Assembly: GCA_013140705.1 (NCBI GenBank)
Contig: JABFSH010000015.1
Location: forward strand, 1-64,000
DNA length: 64,000 nucleotides
Origin: Methylococcaceae bacterium
GTDB lineage: Bacteria > Pseudomonadota > Gammaproteobacteria > Methylococcales > Methylomonadaceae
Reading direction: 5' to 3'
The position numbers and the translations under genes were made by a program. Numbering within the stretch: position 1 is the stretch's first letter; every line of letters starts with the position of its first letter. This document shows, piece by piece, positions 43,667 to 52,526 of this stretch. A model generated the notes under the pieces. That model was not told the DNA's origin. It made no database searches and was given only the letters and a program-made list of their open reading frames with translations.

Positions 43667-44201
43667 AAAAAAATTAATGGGTTACGATCCACTAGCCTGG
43701 ATGGGTGAGGATACTGAAGGTGCGGTTCTAGAAGAATTGATTGAGGCAGCTGAGGCGGTTAAAGAACAACTTATTGATTCTGAAGGCGAAATTAATGCTG
43801 ATTTTGATACGGAGAATCTAAGTCATGATAAGCATTCAGAGACTGAATACAGTGAGATCGATATGAACACAACAGTAGATTTACCTAAAGATGATGTCTC
43901 GGAGCAATCCTTTGTTAAAGATGTTGTTGAGTCGATTATAAAGTTGGAGGCAACATTAACCATTCAACATGTCGTTAAATTGCATGAAAAACTTAAGCAA
44001 ACTTATACTGCGCATGATGTAATTGAAATCAATGCTGGTCAGGTGTCATCTATAGACACAGCGACGTTGCAATTACTAGTTGCATTAAAAAAAGATGCTG
44101 CAAAGCAACAGAAATCGGTTGTTTTTGCTGAGCCATCAAGCCGGTTTATCGAATCGGCGGAATTGCTTGGATTGCTTGAGGTGTTTGACATTGATTCTTG
44201 A
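43650..44201 (+). CDS. STAS-domain protein of the chemotaxis cluster
   Basis: The 183-residue product has a short conserved-looking head (KKLMGYDPLAWMGEDTEG), a long acidic linker (residues ~20-85) and a C-terminal STAS domain (~87-183). The STAS region contains LHEKLKQTYTAHDVIEINAGQVSSIDTATLQLLVALKKDA, with the usual Asp-Thr/Ser site (IDTAT). STAS domains can be switched by phosphorylation, but no cognate kinase is visible here. It overlaps the ParA gene, so a link to array positioning or CheA assembly is possible but not shown. Confidence 0.85.
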   Translation: MVTSDKKKLMGYDPLAWMGEDTEGAVLEELIEAAEAVKEQLIDSEGEINADFDTENLSHDKHSETEYSEIDMNTTVDLPKDDVSEQSFVKDVVESIIKLEATLTIQHVVKLHEKLKQTYTAHDVIEINAGQVSSIDTATLQLLVALKKDAAKQQKSVVFAEPSSRFIESAELLGLLEVFDIDS

Positions 44202-44235
44202 AAATCTGGTAACCCAGCAGAAAGAAATTTAGCAT

Positions 44236-45075
44236 ATGGCTGTTCAAGAGAAAGAACGTGAATTTAAATTTACTGTTGATGATTTCAATTTTTTGAGGAA
44301 ATTATCTAACGAACACTCAGGCATACAAGTCCCTGATGAACGTTTTGATATGTTTTATTCGCGGTTGTCCAAACGAGTCAGGAAATTGGGTCTCAGCAAT
44401 TTTCAAGAATATTGCCAATACCTAGGACAGGATCCAGATCATGAATTTACCGAGTTTATAAATGCCATTACGACAAATTTAACGGCTTTTTTTAGGGAGA
44501 ATCACCATTTTGAATATTTGCGTGACGTGGTTATACCAGAACTTATGCAGAGAAATAAATCATCACGTCAAATTAAGATATGGTCTGCCGGATGCTCAAC
44601 GGGAGAAGAACCTTACTCTATAGCTATTACGATGCTGGAGAATGTTCCCGCCGACTGGGATATAAAAATATTGGCAACTGATCTTGATACTAACGTTCTA
44701 CAAACGGCATCAGATGGTGTTTATAGTGAAGAGCGCGTGAGTGGTGTTTCAGAGCAAAGATTGAAGCGTTGGTTTATGAGAGGTAAATCTTCGCAAATGG
44801 GTCAAGTAAAAGTTAGATCAGAGCTACAACAGTTGATCCAGTTCAAACAGTTGAATTTGATGAAGGAATGGCCAATGAAGTGCCAGTTTGATGTTATTTT
44901 TTGCCGCAATGTTCTGATATATTTTGATCGAGAAACCAAAGCTATGCTCGCTAGAAAATATGCAGACATGTTGGCCAGCCATTCTTGGTTATTTATAGGA
45001 CATTCAGAATCCTTGAATCAACTTTCATCTGATTTCTCATTGGTTGCATGCACTACTTACAGGAAAAATAAGTAA
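44236..45075 (+). CDS. cheR: Chemotaxis methyltransferase CheR
   Basis: CheR methylates glutamates of chemoreceptors using SAM. The 279 residues contain the N-terminal alpha domain (about 10-85) and the catalytic domain with IKIWSAGCSTGEEPYSIAI, ILATDLDTNVL and FDVIFCRNVLIYFDRE, all characteristic of CheR. No C-terminal TPR is attached. It is followed seven bases later by cheD, implying co-translation of adaptation enzymes. The lone PAS receptor lacks the methylation helices, so its substrates must be other receptors. Confidence 0.95.
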   Translation: MAVQEKEREFKFTVDDFNFLRKLSNEHSGIQVPDERFDMFYSRLSKRVRKLGLSNFQEYCQYLGQDPDHEFTEFINAITTNLTAFFRENHHFEYLRDVVIPELMQRNKSSRQIKIWSAGCSTGEEPYSIAITMLENVPADWDIKILATDLDTNVLQTASDGVYSEERVSGVSEQRLKRWFMRGKSSQMGQVKVRSELQQLIQFKQLNLMKEWPMKCQFDVIFCRNVLIYFDRETKAMLARKYADMLASHSWLFIGHSESLNQLSSDFSLVACTTYRKNK

Positions 45076-45081
45076 TTCACA

Positions 45082-45726
45082 ATGAACAGTAATAGCAGCG
45101 TTAAAATCAATAGGCCATCGGTAGCCGGATTTGAACATGTCAATCGATATTGGGATCGAGAGCATGAAATCGTAGCAGCCAAAATTTTACCTGGCGAATA
45201 CTACGTAACCCAGGAGAATGAATTGATTACGACAGTTTTGGGTTCTTGTATCTCTGCTTGTATCAGGGACAAAGAAACTGGTGTGGGAGGGATGAATCAT
45301 TTTATGTTACCTGAAACCAATGCCAGCAGGTTGAAACAAGGCAGTGAGGCAATCGTTGGGAATGCGACTCGATATGGAAACTATGCCATGGAGCATTTAA
45401 TCAATAGTATTTTGAGCAATGGTGGAAAAAGAAAAAATTTGGAAGTGAAGGTATTTGGCGGAGGCAAGATCATACCGACATTAACTGACGTTGGTATGAA
45501 AAACATAGACTTTGTGTTGGACTATATAGATCAGGAAGGACTAAAACTCTTATCACAGGATCTTGGCGATATTTATCCGAGAAAAGTCATTTATTTTCCG
45601 AGTACAGGAAAAGTGGGGATGAAGAAAATTCAAGATTTACATAACGATACGATTGCACAGAGAGAAAAGCAATATTTCAACAGTCTTAAAAATGCTCCTG
45701 TTGAAGGCGATGTTGAACTTTTTTAA
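45082..45726 (+). CDS. cheD: Chemoreceptor glutamine deamidase CheD
   Basis: CheD deamidates receptor glutamines or interacts with CheC/CheX-type partners. The 214-residue product has the catalytic Cys in TTVLGSCISACIRD and the catalytic His in GGMNHFMLPE, with a conserved VKVFGGGKI motif. A ~35-residue N-terminal extension precedes the core. It sits between cheR and the cheB-like genes, as in F7-like clusters. Confidence 0.94.
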   Translation: MNSNSSVKINRPSVAGFEHVNRYWDREHEIVAAKILPGEYYVTQENELITTVLGSCISACIRDKETGVGGMNHFMLPETNASRLKQGSEAIVGNATRYGNYAMEHLINSILSNGGKRKNLEVKVFGGGKIIPTLTDVGMKNIDFVLDYIDQEGLKLLSQDLGDIYPRKVIYFPSTGKVGMKKIQDLHNDTIAQREKQYFNSLKNAPVEGDVELF

Positions 45727-45744
45727 TGTAGGTTAGAGTCGTTC

Positions 45745-46164
45745 ATGAATAGAATTCGGGTTTTAGTTGTTGATGATTCACCTTTGATAAGAGAAGTTTT
45801 GACAGAGATATTAAACTCTTCGCCGGCCATTGAAGTTGTAGGGGCGGCAGAAGATCCCCTGATTGCCAGAGAAATGATTAAACAATTAAACCCGGATGTG
45901 TTGACGCTGGATATCGAAATGCCACGTATGGATGGCATTACGTTTTTGCGAAATTTGATGCGCTTAAGGCCAATGCCAGTTGTCATGATTTCAGCGTTGA
46001 CTGAGCACAATGCTGAAGCCACTTTAACAGCTCTGTCTTTGGGAGCCGTGGATTTTATAGCGAAACCGGTTAGTGAAACTGAAAACACAATGAATGACTA
46101 TGCCGAAGAAATAATTGCTAAAGTTATTATGGCATCGAAGGCTAATTTCAAAAATACTGATTAA
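45745..46164 (+). CDS. Receiver-only CheB paralogue
   Basis: The 139-residue product is a single receiver domain that is nearly the same as the first 139 residues of the following cheB. It shares [25 protein letters not shown] (phosphoacceptor Asp56), [15 protein letters not shown] and GAVDFIAKP, and has the full acidic pair and Lys. The methylesterase domain is missing. It therefore looks like a tandem duplication of cheB that kept only the receiver. It could act as a phosphate sink or alternate output. Co-linear neighbours are cheD and cheB. Confidence 0.9.
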   Translation: MNRIRVLVVDDSPLIREVLTEILNSSPAIEVVGAAEDPLIAREMIKQLNPDVLTLDIEMPRMDGITFLRNLMRLRPMPVVMISALTEHNAEATLTALSLGAVDFIAKPVSETENTMNDYAEEIIAKVIMASKANFKNTD

Positions 46165-46246
46165 GTAAACTGTAAGATTGCTTATAACGCGATGGCATAT
46201 GCTACGAATGAGAATTTGGTGATGTTGACATTTTTAAGAGAAGCTC

Positions 46247-47317
46247 ATGAATAAAATACGGGTATTAATCATTGATGACTCAGTATTAATCAGAAAAATA
46301 TTAACTGAAATTTTAAATTCATCACCTGATATAGAGGTGATAGGTGCGGCAGCGGATCCACTGATTGCTAGAGAAATGATTAAACAACTGCATCCTGATG
46401 TACTGACACTGGACATTGAGATGCCGCATATGGACGGCATTACGTTTTTAAGAAATTTAATGCGATTGCGTCCAACTCCCGTTGTGATGATTTCAACACT
46501 TACCGAAAAAGGGGCAGAAGTTACTTTAGAAGCCTTAACTTTGGGAGCGGTTGATTTTATCGCCAAGCCTAAAGTTGATGTTGCCAGTACGCTCAATAAT
46601 TATGCGGATGAAATTATTGGTAAAGTAAAAGTTGCCGCTCGAGCCAATGTCAATAGTACCAGTAACCGGATGTCCAAAAATAGAGAGCCTGATAAGTTAC
46701 ACCAGGAAGCTACATTGAGGTCTGTTCCTGAAAAATTGCGTTCATCAGGCAATCATAAAATTATCGCACTAGGAGCTTCCACGGGAGGTACTGAAGCAAT
46801 TAAAACGGTGGCAAAATCTTTGCCTGCTGACTCTCCGGCTGTCGTCATTACACAGCATTTGCCCGCAGCATTCAGTGAATCATTTGTTCGCCATATTGAT
46901 CTGATCACCGCCATGACTGCGTGCATTCCAAAAAATGGTCAACTTGTTAAAGATGGCCATATTTATCTCGCTCCGGGTGATCGACACATGATGATTGTTA
47001 AAGAAGGTGGCGGATACGTCATTCAATTGCATGATAGCGAACCTGTAAACCGACACAAACCTTCTGTCGATGTCATGTTTCATTCAGTAGCGAAAAATGT
47101 TGGTTCCAATGCAATAGCGGTTTTATTGACTGGTATGGGGGCAGACGGAGCGGCCGGCATGAAAGAGATGCATGATGTAGGAGCCAAAACGGTCATTCAG
47201 GATGAACAAAGCAGTGTTGTATGGGGAATGCCGGGTGCGGCCTATAAATTGGGCTGCGCAGACTATGTTCTCCCGTTAGATGATGTGGCAAATAAAATCA
47301 TATCCTTACTTAAATAA
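46247..47317 (+). CDS. cheB: Chemoreceptor methylesterase CheB
   Basis: CheB removes methyl groups from receptors when phosphorylated by CheA. The 356-residue product has a receiver domain (Asp56) and a C-terminal methylesterase domain. The catalytic triad region reads ALGASTGGTEAI (Ser), ITQHLPAAFSESF (His) and LLTGMGADGAAGM (Asp). The linker around 125-165 is basic and polar. It is complete, unlike the preceding receiver-only copy. Confidence 0.96.
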   Translation: MNKIRVLIIDDSVLIRKILTEILNSSPDIEVIGAAADPLIAREMIKQLHPDVLTLDIEMPHMDGITFLRNLMRLRPTPVVMISTLTEKGAEVTLEALTLGAVDFIAKPKVDVASTLNNYADEIIGKVKVAARANVNSTSNRMSKNREPDKLHQEATLRSVPEKLRSSGNHKIIALGASTGGTEAIKTVAKSLPADSPAVVITQHLPAAFSESFVRHIDLITAMTACIPKNGQLVKDGHIYLAPGDRHMMIVKEGGGYVIQLHDSEPVNRHKPSVDVMFHSVAKNVGSNAIAVLLTGMGADGAAGMKEMHDVGAKTVIQDEQSSVVWGMPGAAYKLGCADYVLPLDDVANKIISLLK

Positions 47318-47467
47318 AGCACCGGACAATACCTAAGTCAGCTTTATTAACTATACTGGCTATTTAGGAAGTGCAAAACGATAAATTCCACATCTAAGAA
47401 CTGAAAAATAGAGGTCAAATCAAAACCGATGATTTTCAAGTGTTTATTTCATATATCGTGACTCAAG

Positions 47468-48076
47468 ATGAATAATCAAACTAAAGCGCAATTTATTGCA
47501 GTGGCTTCAATCACGTCAGAGTTGAGCGCAGTTATGGTAATTGCCAAAGAAATTTCATTGGCAGCGGCTAACGCCAAAGCTATTGCATTTCGTGCCGGTG
47601 ATAAGGCAAAAGGTTTTCAACCCATTACAGACTTTATCAACGAGTTGGCCAAAGAAACTATTGAGAGAGTTGATACTATAAACAAATTAGCCATTTTGTT
47701 ATATCAAGTAACAGTGACTGAATTCCGGAAAACTCTATCGTTTCATAGATTTGAGTTAGTGGTAAAAATGTCTGGTTCGGCAGTTTATGCTGACTCCATG
47801 CTCGGACCTTTGGAAGAAGCAAAGAACGAAATGATGGATTGCCGGCGGCAATTTAAGCGGGATGTTGCCCTACTTTTAGCTCAGTTGGAAGCAGTCATGC
47901 ATCATGCCCGAGCAGCACGAGTAATTGCAGCAAACTCACGAATTGAGGCTTCTCAAGCTGGCGAATATTTGCAAAGTCTACAGACGGTTGCTGAAAGTGT
48001 CGATAACGCGGCACATACTATCCATGATAATGTGCAGCGCTGCAGAATGGCATTATCTCTTTTTCGTAATAGCTAA
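47468..48076 (+). CDS. Soluble helical protein with two chemoreceptor-tip-like motifs
   Basis: The 202-residue product has no membrane segment and reads as long helices. Residues 23-61 (IAKEISLAAANAKAIAFRAG, then KGFQPITDFINELA) align by eye with the receptor tip pattern IA-x2-TNLLALNAAIEAARAGE-x-GRGFAVVA. Residues 150-182 (IAANSRIEASQAGEYLQSLQ) repeat the pattern, so an internal duplication is likely. No full receptor signalling domain is present. It lies 150 bases past cheB and before the ODP-like gene. It may be a soluble partner that restores a signalling function to the truncated PAS receptor, but this is a guess. Confidence 0.7.
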   Translation: MNNQTKAQFIAVASITSELSAVMVIAKEISLAAANAKAIAFRAGDKAKGFQPITDFINELAKETIERVDTINKLAILLYQVTVTEFRKTLSFHRFELVVKMSGSAVYADSMLGPLEEAKNEMMDCRRQFKRDVALLLAQLEAVMHHARAARVIAANSRIEASQAGEYLQSLQTVAESVDNAAHTIHDNVQRCRMALSLFRNS

Positions 48077-48114
48077 ATCATCAAATACCTAGTTGAAACA
48101 GGAGTCATTCGTTC

Positions 48115-48843
48115 ATGAAATCGACAAAAATTTATGAGGGATCGCATCAATGGATTATGTTTGGAAGGGATGAGAATAAACCTAATTACATTGTAGATTC
48201 CAATCAATATATTGTACGTACACAGAAGCGTTGCCTTCTTCTTGATCCCGGCGGTTTTGAGCTATTTGCTCCAATGATGGCGGCCGTGTTGCATCATGCG
48301 CCAGTTGAACAGATCACTGATTTGTTTGCGTCACATCAAGACCCCGATGTGATTTCATCCTTGAGTCTGTGGGATCAGGCGCTGACCAATGCCAAGCTGC
48401 ATGCGCCAGAAATTTGGGAAGGTTTTTTACGCCATTATGGCTGTGAATCCATAGAATATGTACCGATTCCAGATAACGGCGGAACGATAAAGTTGGATTC
48501 ATTAGAGTTGCAGATTATTCCAGCTCACTACTTGCATTCCTCGGGTAACTTTCATATTTACGATCCGCAAGCAAAGATATTAATGTCAGGTGACGTGGGT
48601 GCGGCATTGGAAGCGCCAGGTGCGCCGATGTTTGTCGATAAATTTGATGCACATACAGAAAAAATGCGCTATTTCCATCAGCGTTGGATGCCATCCAACC
48701 AAGCCAAAAGAGCTTGGATCGAACGGGTAAGAAATCTTGATATTGATATATTGGCTCCACAACATGGACGCATATTCAAAGGTGATGATGTCAAGCGCTT
48801 TTTGGACTGGTTTGATGCCCTGCAGGTGGGTATCGCCGTTTAA
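48115..48843 (+). CDS. ODP-like diiron/MBL-fold oxygen sensor candidate
   Basis: The 242-residue product has the metallo-beta-lactamase/flavodiiron fold without a flavodoxin domain. Ligands are visible as His74-x-Asp76-x-Asp78 (SHQDPD), His141 in the LHSSGN motif, Asp160 in MSGD, and His217 in APQHGRIF. This fits the oxygen-binding diiron proteins (ODP) known from bacterial chemotaxis in Treponema, where iron and oxygen state is read out through receptors. Position 79 (Val) lacks one His of classic flavodiiron enzymes. It is the last gene of the che cluster. Confidence 0.82.
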   Translation: MKSTKIYEGSHQWIMFGRDENKPNYIVDSNQYIVRTQKRCLLLDPGGFELFAPMMAAVLHHAPVEQITDLFASHQDPDVISSLSLWDQALTNAKLHAPEIWEGFLRHYGCESIEYVPIPDNGGTIKLDSLELQIIPAHYLHSSGNFHIYDPQAKILMSGDVGAALEAPGAPMFVDKFDAHTEKMRYFHQRWMPSNQAKRAWIERVRNLDIDILAPQHGRIFKGDDVKRFLDWFDALQVGIAV

Positions 48844-49745
48844 TCCGAACTTTTTTCCTCATTGGTAATGCCGTGGGGCACGTGCGCTGAAGCTACATGC
48901 TCGGCTGCAGATTGACAGTGTCCCTTTTGGTCGTCAAAGAAAATATCAGCTCCGAATGCTTTTAAAAAAGCGCCTTTCGACATCCCCCCTAAAAACAAGG
49001 CCTCATCAATTCGTATACCCCAAGCTCTTAAGGTGCGAACCACCCGTTCGTGTGCGGGCGCTGCTCGTGCAGTCACTAATGCGGTTCGAATCGGTGATGC
49101 GCTGGAGTCGAACTGTGTTTGTATGTGATGCAGTGCCCTCAAAAAGTCTTTAAATGGGCCTCCCGGCAATGGGGTCTTCGCCTCATTGCGTTCATTTTCT
49201 GTAAATACCACCAAGCCACTTTTTTGATAAATTCGTTCCGATTCATCCGAAAATATAACTGCATCTCCATCAAAAGCGATCCGCAGTTGCCCGGATTGAT
49301 TGGCTATTGTTGGGCCACTGAGAATCGTAGCGGCGGCAAATCCGGCGCTGAGAGCTTTGGAGACGTCGTCTGCATTGCTCGATAAAAAAAGATGCGCACC
49401 GAATGCTGATATATAGCTATAAGGTGATGCGCCGCTAGTGAAGGCTGCACGTGAGATATTTAATCCGTGGTGGGCTATTGAGTTGAAAATTCTCAACCCG
49501 GTATCGGCGCTATTTTGTGACAGCAAAATTATTTCGGCTAAGGGCTTTTCAGGACAATGGTTATTCAGACTTAAAATTTTTTTTACTAGAGAGAAGCCGT
49601 AGCCAGGCGCAAGAACTTCATCTTCGTGTTCTATTTGATATCGGCAAAACGCTTCTTTACCCAGTGTTTCAAAAATCGAATGAGATTCGTCCAGGTCAAA
49701 TAAGGCTCTAGAAGAAACTGCGACAACAAGCTTTTGCTTATTCAT
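48840..49745 (-). CDS. Cytosolic 5'-nucleotidase (type I family)
   Basis: The 301-residue protein belongs to the 5'-nucleotidase (cN-I) family, which dephosphorylates nucleoside monophosphates. Features are the N-terminal VVAVSSRALFDLDESHSIFE, NSADTGLRIFNSI, SGASPYSYISAFGAHLFLSSNADDVSKAL, the DGDAVIFSDES acidic loop, and FFDDQKGHC near the end. It is oriented against the che operon and overlaps the end of the ODP-like gene by four bases. The SPOR gene lies upstream on the same strand, 29 bases away. Confidence 0.88.
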   Translation of the reverse strand: MNKQKLVVAVSSRALFDLDESHSIFETLGKEAFCRYQIEHEDEVLAPGYGFSLVKKILSLNNHCPEKPLAEIILLSQNSADTGLRIFNSIAHHGLNISRAAFTSGASPYSYISAFGAHLFLSSNADDVSKALSAGFAAATILSGPTIANQSGQLRIAFDGDAVIFSDESERIYQKSGLVVFTENERNEAKTPLPGGPFKDFLRALHHIQTQFDSSASPIRTALVTARAAPAHERVVRTLRAWGIRIDEALFLGGMSKGAFLKAFGADIFFDDQKGHCQSAAEHVASAHVPHGITNEEKSSD

Positions 49746-49774
49746 TGGTTTTTCAAATCCATTTTTATTGGCGT

Positions 49775-51829
49775 TTATTTATTTCCCACCCAAACCGAAT
49801 TCAAGTTAAGTGCTTTTTTGACTCTGCCTGCATAGGCAGAGGCATCATTCTTGTCATTAAAGCCGCCCACACGTAATCGATACCACGTTACCTTATTAAG
49901 CGTGACTGGCACTATATCTACCGGAATACCTTTTTTTTTGAATTCATCGGCTTTACTGTTGGCATACCATTGTTGCTTGTAAGCAATGAGATTCACGGAC
50001 CAGTCTGATGTTGCTGTTGTCGTGACTTTGGCCGTGTTTTGTTTGTGTTTAAGCGCGGCTTTTTTCGTCGTTGAGGTTGTTACCTTTTTCTTTTCAATTA
50101 GCGCCTGTTTTGGAATATCTTCATCTAACGGCTTTTGATGTGCTATTTGCGATTGTTCGGGTTTTGGCGGGGCCTGGTTTTTGGGTGTATCAATCGGCAA
50201 TGGCGAAGGATCAGCTTGAACAGCTATTTTTTCTGATGATTTGCTCGTTTCGTTGTGATGCTGTTCTTCCGGTTTATTTTCAGTTTCATGGGAGACTATA
50301 GTCTGTGCTGGCGATTCTGTTTTTACCGATTCGTTGGAACTGTGTTCTTTTTCTGCTGCAGAAACCAAGCTTTTTGATTCTTCTTTCTGATCAGCTTCCT
50401 TATGTTCGGTTTCGTGTGAAGCATTATTCGATGCCGAGGCAGAATCTGGCTTTACTTCAGTACTATGTATGTCTGGATTGCCATGTAAAACCATATCCTT
50501 TTCAACCAGTGCTGGATCTATTGGTGTATTTTCAAGGTTCTGCTCATGATGCGCAAGATTGGTGGCGGTGATTCTGCTTAGATCCTCATGTAGCGTGGTT
50601 ACTAATCCTGTTAATTGTGCCACTTCTGATTTTGAACGAAAAAACATCACACTCATGACAACAGCAGTAATTAGTGATGTAACGCCAAAACCCAGCGCGA
50701 TATAAGCCATCACCGATGACTTTTTGGCCTGTGTTTCAATGTCAGTCATCTGCTTTTTGTTTTTTTTGTTAAAGTTTTCCTGGTCTGACTTGAATTGCAT
50801 CAAACTTGAAATGCCGATAGATTCGGAGAGTTGAGCGATGATGTCAGGGGAAAGTTCTGGAGACGAGTTGGTGACATCACCAGCAGTTGGTGTTTCGGCA
50901 GGAATGTCTGCCAATTCGCTGTGCTGTAATAGTTGATCTTCCTGATCCAGAGTATTGATTAAATCGTCGTCAATTCCCGCAGTGATATCAAAATCATCAG
51001 GGCTGATTGCATTATCGGGTTCTTGGGTGTTGTTCACGTCCTCGTTGTGGAATTGACTACTTTCCTCGATTGAGGAATCAGTGGATGGCAATGCTGAATA
51101 AATATTGTTGTTTTCATCAAAGTCATCAGCAAATTCATCATATTCGACAGCCTCATCAATTGCGGCCAGTTCCGTAACATCATCAATTAAACCGATTTCC
51201 TTCAAATTGATGTCTGAAGTCATCTCTATGGGTTCAATGATTTCGTGCTGAACGGCTTCGATAGATAAATCGGTATCAGACTCTCCATCCTCAACTATTT
51301 CAGGTTGCTGAAAATCCTGGAAGTCATTGAATTCATCAAAATCTGAAAAATCGTCGAGCTTCTCAGTCAATCCGGTATCGTCAAAGAGGGGGGGCATTTC
51401 ATCTTCAACGGTATCGTCAAAGAGGGGGGGCATTTCATCTTCAACGGTATCTAAAGGCACAACCGTTACTTCTTTTTTGTCAGGATCAGCAAACATCTTG
51501 TCATTAATACCGGGTGTTAAGGCGATTGTGTCCAGAAAATCCAACGGGAAATTATCATGTATATCAAGTTCAACAGACGGATTAATGCCAGTACCGATAG
51601 AGTGAGCATTGGTTTCAATATCTACCAAATCAAAATCATCGTCCATGCCAGCAGACAAATCAGAACCATCGATGTCTTGATCAAGCAATAATTTATCGAT
51701 GATGTCCTCTTCAGTTTCATAAGTATCCAAGGCAGTAATCGATAACTCTGCCTCATCCAACAAGGTATCGAGTTCAGCATCAAGTTGGTTCAGCTTTATT
51801 TTTGAATTTAAATTTGTTGAATCTGCCAT
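49775..51829 (-). CDS. SPOR-domain membrane protein with acidic N-terminal region
   Basis: The 684-residue product ends in a SPOR domain (about residues 608-684: DWSVNLIAYKQQWYANSKADEFKKKG, YRLRVGGFNDKNDASAYAGRVKKAL), which binds denuded septal peptidoglycan. One membrane helix lies near residues 372-397 (MAYIALGFGVTSLITAVVMS). The N-terminal ~360 residues are extremely Asp/Glu-rich and cytoplasmic, and 430-600 is a low-complexity periplasmic linker. An exact 36-base tandem repeat at 51375-51446 duplicates 12 residues (TVEDEMPPLFDD). No specific orthologue is claimed. Confidence 0.85.
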   Translation of the reverse strand: MADSTNLNSKIKLNQLDAELDTLLDEAELSITALDTYETEEDIIDKLLLDQDIDGSDLSAGMDDDFDLVDIETNAHSIGTGINPSVELDIHDNFPLDFLDTIALTPGINDKMFADPDKKEVTVVPLDTVEDEMPPLFDDTVEDEMPPLFDDTGLTEKLDDFSDFDEFNDFQDFQQPEIVEDGESDTDLSIEAVQHEIIEPIEMTSDINLKEIGLIDDVTELAAIDEAVEYDEFADDFDENNNIYSALPSTDSSIEESSQFHNEDVNNTQEPDNAISPDDFDITAGIDDDLINTLDQEDQLLQHSELADIPAETPTAGDVTNSSPELSPDIIAQLSESIGISSLMQFKSDQENFNKKNKKQMTDIETQAKKSSVMAYIALGFGVTSLITAVVMSVMFFRSKSEVAQLTGLVTTLHEDLSRITATNLAHHEQNLENTPIDPALVEKDMVLHGNPDIHSTEVKPDSASASNNASHETEHKEADQKEESKSLVSAAEKEHSSNESVKTESPAQTIVSHETENKPEEQHHNETSKSSEKIAVQADPSPLPIDTPKNQAPPKPEQSQIAHQKPLDEDIPKQALIEKKKVTTSTTKKAALKHKQNTAKVTTTATSDWSVNLIAYKQQWYANSKADEFKKKGIPVDIVPVTLNKVTWYRLRVGGFNDKNDASAYAGRVKKALNLNSVWVGNK
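51375..51446. repeat. Perfect 36-bp tandem duplication inside the SPOR gene
   Basis: The units 51375-51410 and 51411-51446 are identical and in frame, duplicating 12 residues of the acidic region. The G run inside each unit (seven G's) could favour slippage. The absence of any mismatch suggests a recent event. Confidence 0.9.
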
Positions 51830-51993
51830 ATTTGCGCTCTAAGCTGAGTTATATGATAAGGGTCTTGAGATGGATGGCGATGATGTTCGCCGGATTTAAA
51901 ACTATTTTGCTTATTTTAATGTTAATAAAACTTAATGTTCATAAAGATTGATGCATTTGATGATAAACTTTCCAAAAAATAACTGAAAAGACA

Positions 51994-52518
51994 ATGCAAC
52001 TAGCTATCACCGCTTTAGGCAATAACCAACCCCGTTTTCTTGCAGAAATATTACCCGCCATCCGCGATTGTAAATGTAACTTACTGGAGCTCAGGTCATC
52101 CCGTCTTGCACAGTCATCCGCAGCCTATTTGTTGGTTCAGGGTAACTGGAACCAAATTGCCAAGCTTGAAAATACCCTGGATGTCATGCAGAAGCGCATG
52201 GAGTTAAAAATTCACACGACAAGGCCGGATTCAGTCAGTAAAGTCAAGGACAGTGTTCCGTATTCATTGGAAACCATCTCGCTGGATCGTGAGAACGTCA
52301 TAGAGTCCATTATCACCTTTTTATTCGATAGAGGTATCGATATCGAAGAAGTCTCGGGTAGTTCCTATCAGGCGCCCTATATTCAAACATCGGTTTTTTC
52401 GACTAAATTTGTTTTGCTGATACCACCGGAAATTCATCTATTATCCTTGAGAGAAGAGTTTTTGGATTTTTGTGATCAATTAAATATAGACGCAATTCTT
52501 GAGCCCATAAAGCGTTAG
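51994..52518 (+). CDS. gcvR: Glycine-cleavage repressor-like ACT protein GcvR
   Basis: GcvR is a two-ACT-domain regulator that modulates GcvA at glycine-cleavage genes. The 174 residues open with MQLAITALGNNQPRFLAEILPAIRDCKCNLLELRSSRLAQSSAAYLLVQGNW, the GcvR/ACT pattern, and a second ACT-like region lies at ~90-165. It is followed eight bases later by bcp, a neighbour pairing seen in many gammaproteobacteria. The regulatory target is not in the window. Confidence 0.85.
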   Translation: MQLAITALGNNQPRFLAEILPAIRDCKCNLLELRSSRLAQSSAAYLLVQGNWNQIAKLENTLDVMQKRMELKIHTTRPDSVSKVKDSVPYSLETISLDRENVIESIITFLFDRGIDIEEVSGSSYQAPYIQTSVFSTKFVLLIPPEIHLLSLREEFLDFCDQLNIDAILEPIKR

Positions 52519-52526
52519 GAACAACA

